Below, in pieces: positions 1 to 5,268 of a DNA stretch of 9,696 bases. Each line of letters starts with the position of its first letter. Positions within the stretch are counted from its first letter, which is position 1. Position numbers and translations under genes: made by a program. The notes beneath the pieces were generated by a model. It was not told the DNA's origin. It worked only from the letters and a program-made list of their open reading frames with translations, and made no database searches. Origin of the DNA: CATZDY01 sp045599035 (GTDB lineage Bacteria > Bacillota > Desulfotomaculia > Desulfotomaculales > Desulfocucumaceae); the NCBI GenBank assembly GCA_045599035.1, contig JAZRVI010000006.1, positions 1 through 9,696 on the forward strand. The letters are read 5' to 3'.

Positions 1-52
1 CTTTTCCCGGCTGTCTGTTATCGGTTATTTCTCCAAAATACTGCTCAAACAT
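1..52 (-). CDS. Transposase N-terminus, probably ISAs1 family (partial)
   Basis: The gene runs leftward off the window, so only its first 17 codons are visible: MFEQYFGEITDNRQPGK. The pattern 'F..YF..I.D.RQ.GK' is what I know from the N-terminal associated domain of ISAs1-family (H-repeat) DDE transposases. I chose the ATG at 52-50 because AAAGGTG (67-61) sits 8 bases upstream as a Shine-Dalgarno site. An in-frame ATG at 70-68 would add six residues but has no such site. The protein would carry out cut-and-paste transposition. Whether the rest is intact cannot be seen. It could be another DDE family with a similar start. Confidence 0.5.
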   Translation of the reverse strand, partial: MFEQYFGEITDNRQPGK

Positions 53-141
53 TTCAATCACACCTTTCATTATGATTATGATTGAAACACATTACTGCAT
101 TTATGTCACCTGCTTTATATTTATTTCGTGCGTAAGCCCTG
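1..141 (-). mobile_element. Possible ISAs1-like element, one end
   Basis: Reading the minus strand from 141, the sequence begins CAGGGCTTACGCACG and leads into the transposase start about 90 bases later. A CAGGG-type terminus at this distance fits an ISAs1-type terminal inverted repeat from memory. The other end and the target duplication lie outside or cannot be confirmed, so the boundary at 141 is an inference. Confidence 0.35.
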
Positions 142-160
142 CGACAAACACGGCGTTTTC

Positions 161-189
161 TTGACTTTTGTTATTTATAGTGTTATAAT
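161..189 (+). promoter_or_regulatory. Sigma70-type promoter
   Basis: TTGACT (161-166) and TATAAT (184-189) are separated by 17 bases, close to ideal. It lies in an AT-rich stretch with repeated TTATAA units at 183-226 and an inverted pair GTCAT (212-216) / ATGAC (227-231) that could be an operator. It points toward the 14-codon stub at 227 and then the tnpB relic, so it may once have driven a deleted gene and might now read through toward the aro operon. Confidence 0.55.
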
Positions 190-226
190 CATAATATAAT
201 CGGTTATAATTGTCATAAGGTTATAA

Positions 227-271
227 ATGACGATATATCCAATCGCCTTAAAGAGATATTTGGGAACATAG
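227..271 (+). pseudogene. 14-codon stub of an apparently deleted gene
   Basis: ATG at 227 is preceded by AAGG (217-220) at 6-base spacing and by the strong promoter at 161-189, yet the frame (MTIYPIALKRYLGT) closes at TAG 269-271. A good promoter and ribosome site serving so short a frame suggests the start of a gene whose remainder was removed, perhaps when the tnpB element inserted or when a preceding tnpA was lost. I do not recognise the peptide. It could also be a coincidental short frame. Confidence 0.2.
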
Positions 272-288
272 CTCCTTTTGTGGAGTTA
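269..288 (+). repeat. Hairpin, candidate IS left-end structure
   Basis: Arms 269-275 and 282-288 pair over seven positions (one G-T) around a six-base loop. It lies about 45 bases before the tnpB start. IS200/IS605 elements carry subterminal hairpins at their ends, so this may mark the left end of the tnpB element, but I cannot define the cleavage site. Confidence 0.3.
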
Positions 289-333
289 CTGTGGATATCA
301 TTAAGCAATACATACAATCACAAGGTGAGAAAG

Positions 334-914
334 ATGGCAAACAAAGCAATTAAGTATCGAATATCTCCTGCAACTGAACAAAGTGTTATGTTTGCTAAAA
401 CCTTCGGCTGCTGCCGTAAGGTTTATAACCTTATGCTTGCCGACAAGATTGAAAGTTATAAAGCTGCTGGTAAGTTTGCTGCTGTAACTCCTGCTAAGTA
501 TAAGGAGGACTACCCATATCTAAAGGAAGTAGACAGTCTTGCTCTTGCTAATAAACAAATGGATTTACAAACAGCTGAGATAACCAATCAGTATGATGTT
601 GTTTGTGTGGAATCCTTAAACATGAAGTCTATGTCTAACAGAAGTCTATGTCTAACAAAGGTTTTGGTAACGGCAAAGCTGCTCTTGATAACGGATGTGG
701 TATGTTCCTATCTATGCTTGAATACAAGCTATTCGACAGAAATAAGTATCTTATAAAAGTAGATAAGTGGTTTCCGTCATCATAAATATGCCATTGTTGC
801 GGTACTCTGCATCCCGAAATGAAGGATTTGCGTATCCGTACAATAAATCGTGATACGAATGCTGCTGTCAATATACTGAACGAAGGACTGCGGTTACTTG
901 CTGAAGCAGCCTAA
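334..914 (+). pseudogene. tnpB: Decayed IS200/IS605-type tnpB
   Basis: TnpB is the RNA-guided RuvC nuclease of IS200/IS605 and IS607 elements and the ancestor of Cas12. The start at 334 (MANKAIKYRIS) has AAGGTG at 322-327. Residues 1-85 match the TnpB N-terminus ('MFAKTFGCCRKVYNLMLADK', 'KEVDSLALANKQ'). The frame then jumps from 'LQTA' to 'EITNQYDVVCVESLNMKSMSN', so the middle, including the first RuvC aspartate, is deleted. A 17-bp tandem duplication (624-657) shifts the frame. Correcting for it gives 'KGFGNGKAALDNG' up to a TAA at 783-785, where TnpBs usually have Gln ('WFPSS*ICHCCG'). After 'CHCCG' (zinc-ribbon first half) the second CxC is missing before 'NRDTNAAVNILNEGL' and 'LLAEAA', ending at TAA 912-914. 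The RuvC-II Glu and RuvC-III Asp motifs survive in sequence, but the protein cannot be active. Confidence 0.88.
624..657 (+). repeat. 17-bp tandem duplication inside tnpB
   Basis: The 17-mer gaagtctatgtctaaca occurs twice in direct succession (624-640 and 641-657). Removing one copy restores the tnpB frame, so it is a recent frameshifting slippage or duplication event. Confidence 0.9.
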
Positions 915-966
915 AACTAAATATACAGTAGGGATGGAATAGCCCAAACTCATACGCCTGCGGACA

Positions 967-994
967 TTGTGTAAGACATTGAGATACATATAAT
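967..994 (+). promoter_or_regulatory. Candidate IS-borne promoter for the aro operon
   Basis: TATAAT at 989-994 is preceded at 16-base spacing by TTGTGT (967-972), a consensus -10 with a half-matching -35. It lies about 85 bases before the first aro start codon, and no better promoter lies between the IS right end and that gene. The inverted copy lacks the TATAAT because this segment is flipped there. It is a candidate only. Confidence 0.35.
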
Positions 995-1027
995 CGTAGC
1001 CAACGCAGTAGTGATTGAAGCAGGAAG

Positions 1028-1049
1028 CTCCGACTTCTATAAGTCGGAG
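1028..1049 (+). repeat. Right-end terminal hairpin, copy 1
   Basis: ctccgactt (1028-1036) and aagtcggag (1041-1049) pair perfectly around the loop ctat. It sits 8 bases from the element end, as expected for the subterminal palindrome recognised by the Y1 (HUH) transposase TnpA of IS200/IS605 elements. In a transcript running into the aro operon it would fold in the leader just upstream of the ribosome site. Confidence 0.8.
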
Positions 1050-1066
1050 TAGTTCACGGTAAGGAT

Positions 1067-1072
1067 AGGTGG
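1067..1072 (+). promoter_or_regulatory. Ribosome binding site of the CM-AroB gene
   Basis: AGGTGG lies 7 bases before the ATG at 1080 and only 10 bases outside the IS right end, so the insertion spared the translation signal but nothing upstream of it. Confidence 0.7.
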
Positions 1073-1079
1073 ATTATAA

Positions 1080-2384
1080 ATGAATGAACTGGAAAAATAC
1101 AGAAAAGAAATCAACCGAATAGATGCCGAAATGTCTCGTTTATTTACGGAAAGAATGAGTATTTGCCGGGAGGTGGCGGCCTATAAAAAAGCACACGCTC
1201 TTTCGGTTTATGACTCGGCCAGAGAATTGGAGCTTTTTAAGCAGAATCGGGCTTTAAGCGATGATCCGATCATTGAGTCCTATTATGTAGAATTTTTACG
1301 CAAGGTTCTGGAGCTTTCCCGTTCCTATCAGTCCCGTTTGCTGGAAGGAATGCAGGTGGGATATAGAAGGAAGCAAATGCTGATTCCAGTTCAGGCAGGT
1401 GTCGATAGCTATGAAATTATTTTGGCTCCCGGAGCCTTAAAGAGGGCTGGACAATGGCTGAATTTGCATCGCCGGGCTTTAATTGTGACTGATGAAGGGG
1501 TTCCTCCAGAATATGCTCAGACGGTGGCTGCCCAATGTTCGGAACCATTTGTGCTGACTTTGCCCAGCGGGGAAGCCAACAAAAGTCTGGAACAGTTTGG
1601 CCGATTGCTGAACCTGATGCTTCAGGCTTCCTTTACCCGGCAGGATTGCGTAATTGCGGTAGGAGGCGGAGTGATCGGGGATTTAAGCGGCTTTGCAGCG
1701 GCCTGCTATATGCGGGGTCTTGCCTTTTACAATCTTCCAACTACCTTGCTGGCTCAGGTGGATTCCTCCATTGGAGGAAAAACTGCTGTAAACCTGGCCG
1801 GCGTCAAGAATGTGGTGGGCAGCTTCTATTCGCCGGAAAAAGTGCTTATTGATCCGGAAACTCTGGTTACTTTGCCTCGGCGACAGCTTGCGGCTGGTTT
1901 GGCCGAGGTGTTGAAAATAGCTTTGACCAGCTCGGCCGAATTATTTGAACTGCTGGAAAGCAGCCAAAATCTGGCGAAGGACTTGCCGGAAATTATTCGG
2001 CAGGCCTTGCTGCTAAAAAAAACTGTGGTGGAAAAAGATCCCAGGGAAACTGGTTTACGCCGTGTGCTTAATTTTGGTCACACCTGGGGTCATGCTTTGG
2101 AAAGCTTTTATGCGGGTCAATGGCTGCACGGGGAATGCATAGCCTTGGGAATGCTGCCTATGTGTGCTTCAAAGGTGGCCGACAGGCTCCGAGCGGTATT
2201 GGAAAAATACGGCTTGCCCACCCAAAGTAATGCAACGGCCGAACAGCTTCTGCCCTATCTTCTGCATGATAAAAAAAGACAGGGCGATAAGCTGACCGTG
2301 GTTTATGTGGACAAGGTGGGGCAATATCGTTTGCAGGAAGTCCGGCCAACTGATTTGGCTGCTTTCTGGAACCAGACAAATTAA
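1080..2384 (+). CDS. aroB: Chorismate mutase / 3-dehydroquinate synthase fusion
   Basis: This 434-residue protein has two domains. Residues 1-88 are an AroQ-class chorismate mutase (chorismate to prephenate). Aligned to the E. coli P-protein, the active-site residues R8, R25, K36, D45, R48, E49 and a Gln near 84 are all present. Residues from about 91 to 434 form 3-dehydroquinate synthase (DAHP to 3-dehydroquinate, NAD- and divalent-metal-dependent). They carry 'GGGVIGDLSGFAAACYMRG' near 195, 'QVDSSIGGKTAVN' near 226, the metal ligands Glu in 'GLAEVLKIA' and His in 'NFGHTWGHALE' and 'LHGE', plus 'HDKK'. The AroB part is about as long as stand-alone AroB. The fusion joins step 2 of the shikimate pathway to the first step after chorismate. 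In many Gram-positives such a mutase domain is instead fused to DAHP synthase, where it mediates feedback. It is first gene of the operon and cytosolic. Confidence 0.93.
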   Translation: MNELEKYRKEINRIDAEMSRLFTERMSICREVAAYKKAHALSVYDSARELELFKQNRALSDDPIIESYYVEFLRKVLELSRSYQSRLLEGMQVGYRRKQMLIPVQAGVDSYEIILAPGALKRAGQWLNLHRRALIVTDEGVPPEYAQTVAAQCSEPFVLTLPSGEANKSLEQFGRLLNLMLQASFTRQDCVIAVGGGVIGDLSGFAAACYMRGLAFYNLPTTLLAQVDSSIGGKTAVNLAGVKNVVGSFYSPEKVLIDPETLVTLPRRQLAAGLAEVLKIALTSSAELFELLESSQNLAKDLPEIIRQALLLKKTVVEKDPRETGLRRVLNFGHTWGHALESFYAGQWLHGECIALGMLPMCASKVADRLRAVLEKYGLPTQSNATAEQLLPYLLHDKKRQGDKLTVVYVDKVGQYRLQEVRPTDLAAFWNQTN

Positions 2385-2489
2385 GGAGCAAAGGGGTATT
2401 TGGCTCTCTTTGGGGGGACAAACCCGCTTTCCAGTCTGGCTGATCAGGATTTCAGGCAAGCTGACTGAATGGGTGAAAGGATTTAATTT
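2385..2489 (+). other. Only intergenic gap in the aro operon
   Basis: These 105 bases separate the CM-AroB stop from aroC, while all later genes overlap. The gap holds AAGGAG at 2383-2388 right at the stop codon, a six-G run (2412-2417) and a 22-codon frame with a TTG start (2400-2468) that I do not recognise. A second frame enters from inside aroB and ends at TGA 2491-2493, overlapping the aroC ATG. The aroC ribosome site AAAGGA (2476-2481) is 8 bases before its ATG. No terminator, T-box or leader-peptide pattern is evident. Confidence 0.4.
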
Positions 2490-3599
2490 ATGAAAAATAC
2501 CTTTGGTCACAGTATTAAGCTGACTTTGTTTGGGGAGAGTCACGGAACCGCCATCGGAGCAGTTTTGGATGGTCTGGCTCCCGGTCTTGCGGTTGATGAA
2601 GAAGTGATAGCCCGGCAATTAGCTCGCCGCCGTCCGGCCTCTAATGTGGATACGCCTCGGCAGGAACCGGATCATTTTCAGCTATTGAGCGGGGTTTTTC
2701 AGGGCAAAACCACCGGAACTCCCCTGGCCATCCTGATTCCCAACGAAAATATTCAAAGCTCGGATTACCATTACGGCAAAGCTCGGCCTGCTCATGCTGA
2801 TTATGCTGCCTTTTGCAAATACCATGGTTATGAGGACTACCGGGGCGGCGGGCATTTTTCCGGTCGGGTGACTGCCGCTTTGGTGGCGGCTGGGGGGATT
2901 TTGCTGCCAGCTCTGGAAGGTTTGGGCATTAGCCTGGGTACGCATATTTTGAGCTGCGGCGGAGTGCGGGATCGGGATTTTAACAATTTGCAGGAAGACC
3001 TGGCGGTTTTGGCTGAACGGGATTTTCCCGTATTGAATTTGGCCAGCGGAAACCAAATGACCGAGAAAATTTTGCAGGCTCGGCAGGAACAGGACAGTCT
3101 GGGCGGTCTGACTCAAACCGCTCTTTGCGGTTTGCCCGCTGGCCTGGGGGAACCCTGGTTTGACAGCCTGGAAGGGCTTTTGGCTCATGCCTTGTTCAGC
3201 CTGGGAGGGATTAAAGGCATTGAATTTGGCTTGGGCTTTGCTCTGGCCGCCATTCGGGGCAGTCAAAGCAATGATCCTTTTCGGTTGGAAAAGGGTCGGG
3301 TGATTACTCAAACCAATCATAATGGAGGCATTAACGGAGGTTTGAGCAATGGAATGCCCATTATCTTCCAATGTGCGGTAAAACCAACTCCTTCCATTGC
3401 TCAGGAGCAAAAAACCATTGACTTTGTAAAGGGTGAAAACACCACGATTGCAATTGAGGGACGGCACGACCCGGCCATTGTGCGGCGGATTTGTCCGGTT
3501 ATTGACAGCCTGACCGCTCTGGTAATCGCTGATCTGCTGGCTCAACGGTTTGGCACTGATGTTTTGAGGAAAGGAAGGAAAGAATGCAATATGGACTGA
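2490..3599 (+). CDS. aroC: Chorismate synthase
   Basis: AroC converts 5-enolpyruvylshikimate-3-phosphate to chorismate with reduced FMN, the last shared step of aromatic biosynthesis. The 369-residue length is typical for bacteria. Family motifs are in order: 'FGESHG' near 14-19, 'ARRRPASNVDTPRQEPD' near 44-60, 'YRGGGHFSGRVTAA' near 116-129, 'NHNGGINGGLSNGMPI' near 277-292 and 'EGRHDPAIVRRICPVIDS' near 323-340. The usual 'GGRxSAR' appears as 'GGHFSGR', and 'NNxGGIxGGIS' as 'NHNGGINGGLS', both tolerable family variation. ATG 2490 is supported by AAAGGA at 2476-2481. The last 16 bases overlap the next gene, indicating translational coupling. Homotetrameric cytosolic enzyme by family knowledge. 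Confidence 0.97.
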   Translation: MKNTFGHSIKLTLFGESHGTAIGAVLDGLAPGLAVDEEVIARQLARRRPASNVDTPRQEPDHFQLLSGVFQGKTTGTPLAILIPNENIQSSDYHYGKARPAHADYAAFCKYHGYEDYRGGGHFSGRVTAALVAAGGILLPALEGLGISLGTHILSCGGVRDRDFNNLQEDLAVLAERDFPVLNLASGNQMTEKILQARQEQDSLGGLTQTALCGLPAGLGEPWFDSLEGLLAHALFSLGGIKGIEFGLGFALAAIRGSQSNDPFRLEKGRVITQTNHNGGINGGLSNGMPIIFQCAVKPTPSIAQEQKTIDFVKGENTTIAIEGRHDPAIVRRICPVIDSLTALVIADLLAQRFGTDVLRKGRKECNMD

Positions 3600-4831
3600 T
3601 TGGTCAGCCCCTGGGACACAGCTATTCTCCGGAGCTGCATAACCAGATTGCTGCTTACAAATATGAATTGCAGGAGCTGAAGCCAGGGGAGCTGAAAGCT
3701 TTCCTGCAAAAAAGGCAATTCAGAGGAATTAATGTAACCATTCCCTATAAACAGGCCGTAATTCCCTTTTTGGATGAGCTTTCGCCTATGGCTCAAAAAA
3801 TTGGGGCGGTGAATACCATTGTTAATCGTCAGGGCAAATTGTGCGGTTATAATACTGACTTGGCAGGGATGGCTGCTTTGGCTCGGCGGATTGGCTTGAA
3901 CTTTCGGGGCAAAAAGGTTTTGATTTTGGGGAGTGGGGGGACTTCACGGACGGCCTGGGCTTTGGCCGAAGCTGGAGCGGCTCGCCAGCTTTTCCGGGTT
4001 TCCCGTACTGGCAGGGAGGGAACGATTAGCTATGCCGAAGCCCGAAGCCAGCATCAAGATACCCAGCTTATTTTGAATACCACTCCGGCGGGTATGGCTC
4101 CCGATTGGGAGGGACAGCCTCTGGAATTAACCGGCTTTCCTGCTCTGGAAGGAGTGCTGGAGGTTATCTATCATCCCCTCCGCAGCAATTTGGTTTTGGC
4201 AGCCTTGCAGCGGCAGCTTCCGGCGGAAGGCGGCTTATATATGCTGGTGGCTCAGGCAGTTTATGCTTCTGCTTTATTTTTGGGGCAAAAGGCCGAGGAA
4301 AGCTTAATTGAGCAGGTTTACCAGCGGCTTTTGACAGAAAAGCAGAATTTGGTTTTGATTGGAATGCCTTCCTCCGGTAAAAGTACAATAGGACAGGCAT
4401 TAGCTCGGCGGCTGGCTAAACCTTTTGTGGATACGGATCAAAAGCTGGCTGAACGAACTGGCCAATCTCCGGCTGCCTGCTTGCTTGAAAAGGGAGAAGC
4501 AGCTTTTCGCAAGCTGGAAAGCCAGGTGATTCAGGAATGGGCTGCTCAAAACGGCCAGGTAATTGCCACTGGAGGCGGATCCATTTTAGATCCGGCCAAT
4601 GTCCGGCGTTTGCGGCAAAATGGGCGGCTGATTTTTTTGGATCGTTCCCCGGAAAAGCTGTTGGTCACGGCGGATCGCCCGCTTTCTGCCAGCCGGGAAA
4701 ATCTGCTTCGGCTTTATCAGGAAAGATTTGCTTTATATCAGGCGGCGGCAGATCTCAGAATTGACGGAAACGGCAGCCGGGAAGAGGTGCTTGCTTTAAT
4801 TGAGGAGGCTTTGGCCAAATGCGGTTTTTAA
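3584..4831 (+). CDS. aroE-aroK: Shikimate dehydrogenase / shikimate kinase fusion
   Basis: This 415-residue bifunctional protein performs consecutive steps: reduction of 3-dehydroshikimate by NADPH, then ATP-dependent 3-phosphorylation of shikimate. Residues 1 to about 248 are AroE: 'GHSYSPELHN' (11-20) for shikimate binding, catalytic Lys56 in 'NVTIPYKQAV', Asp92 in 'GYNTD', and the nucleotide loop 'GSGGTS' (116-121). From about 252 onward is AroK: Walker A 'GMPSSGKST' (260-268, Lys266), Asp285 in 'VDTDQKLAERTG' contacting shikimate, 'GEAAFRKLES' with the substrate Arg, 'ATGGGSI', and the lid arginine in 'RPLSASRENL', then 'YQERFALYQ'. Both halves look catalytically complete. ATG 3584 has AAGGAAGG just upstream and overlaps aroC by 16 bases; the 3' end overlaps aroQ by 13. 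The linker between domains is very short, near 'LLTEKQN'. Confidence 0.96.
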   Translation: MQYGLIGQPLGHSYSPELHNQIAAYKYELQELKPGELKAFLQKRQFRGINVTIPYKQAVIPFLDELSPMAQKIGAVNTIVNRQGKLCGYNTDLAGMAALARRIGLNFRGKKVLILGSGGTSRTAWALAEAGAARQLFRVSRTGREGTISYAEARSQHQDTQLILNTTPAGMAPDWEGQPLELTGFPALEGVLEVIYHPLRSNLVLAALQRQLPAEGGLYMLVAQAVYASALFLGQKAEESLIEQVYQRLLTEKQNLVLIGMPSSGKSTIGQALARRLAKPFVDTDQKLAERTGQSPAACLLEKGEAAFRKLESQVIQEWAAQNGQVIATGGGSILDPANVRRLRQNGRLIFLDRSPEKLLVTADRPLSASRENLLRLYQERFALYQAAADLRIDGNGSREEVLALIEEALAKCGF

Positions 4832-5268
4832 TTTTAAACGGACCCAATCTTAATTTGCTGGGGATTCGGGAACCGGAAATTTATGGTCGGCAAACCTATG
4901 CTGAATTGGTGGAGCTGGTGAAAAATCATGCCGCCCAAGTGGGGGTGGAAGTGGAATTTTATCAATCCAACCATGAAGGTGATTTGGTGGATGCCATTCA
5001 AAAAGCCTATTTTTCCGGGCTGGATGGGATTGTTTTTAATCCGGCTGCCTACACTCACACCAGTCTGGCTATTGCCGATGCGGTGAAGGGGCTGGGACTG
5101 CCAACGGTTGAAGTGCATATTTCCGATCTCAGTCAGCGGGAGGATTTTCGGCAAGTCAGTTTTATTAGGAAGGAAGCAGTGAAAACCATTGCGGGACAAG
5201 GTCTGGCAGGTTATAATCAGGCTTTGGACTTTTTGCTGGAATTCATTGAACAGAAAAATGAAGGTTAA
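4819..5268 (+). CDS. aroQ: Type II 3-dehydroquinate dehydratase
   Basis: The 149-residue protein has the size and motifs of the dodecameric type II enzyme, which removes water from 3-dehydroquinate to give 3-dehydroshikimate through an enolate. The N-terminus 'LILNGPNLNLLGIREPEIYG' holds catalytic Tyr22. It continues with 'FYQSNHEG' (47-54), 'NPAAYTHTS' (74-82) with the substrate Asn and 'EVHIS' (98-102) with catalytic His100. The position after EVHIS is usually Asn in families I recall but is Asp103 here, a mild oddity at a substrate-contact loop. The ATG lies inside the aroE-aroK end (13-base overlap), so translation is likely coupled. The enzyme is unrelated to the class I AroD and to the AroQ-class mutase domain in the first gene, despite the shared symbol. 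Confidence 0.96.
   Translation: MRFLILNGPNLNLLGIREPEIYGRQTYAELVELVKNHAAQVGVEVEFYQSNHEGDLVDAIQKAYFSGLDGIVFNPAAYTHTSLAIADAVKGLGLPTVEVHISDLSQREDFRQVSFIRKEAVKTIAGQGLAGYNQALDFLLEFIEQKNEG

Larger units (their letters stand above)
849..1057 (+). repeat. Long inverted repeat, left copy
   Basis: This stretch (tnpB 3' end plus element right end) recurs in inverted orientation at 6463-6671. By eye the two differ at only a few bases outside a central divergent block near 978-1007. Together they frame the aro operon with their right ends pointing inward. Confidence 0.9.
915..1057 (+). ncRNA. IS right end / presumptive omegaRNA scaffold, copy 1
   Basis: This is the 3' untranslated region of the tnpB element up to its right terminus. 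In studied IS200/IS605 elements, omegaRNA (reRNA) derives from the tnpB 3' end and right end, and the bases just outside the end act as guide. Here the region ends with a perfect 9-bp hairpin (1028-1049) and TAGTTCAC (1050-1057). Its near-identity to the inverted copy at 6463-6603, whereas the tnpB upstream is decayed, marks it as the element's right end. The presumptive guide would start at 1058, covering the aro operon ribosome site. Expression of an RNA is inference. Confidence 0.5.

Noticed and set aside
915..1079. T-box or aromatic-amino-acid attenuator in the aro leader
   Set aside because: No T-box signature, specifier loop or terminator/antiterminator pair is visible; the structure present belongs to the IS right end.
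2400..2468. 22-codon TTG-start peptide between aroB and aroC
   Set aside because: It has a usable AAGGAG upstream but no recognisable similarity, a weak start codon and no leader-peptide feature such as runs of aromatic codons; kept only as a note in the gap entry.
2682..3545. 287-codon open frame on the minus strand
   Set aside because: It lies entirely antisense to aroC, has low-complexity composition and no recognisable motif; it is a shadow of aroC codon bias.
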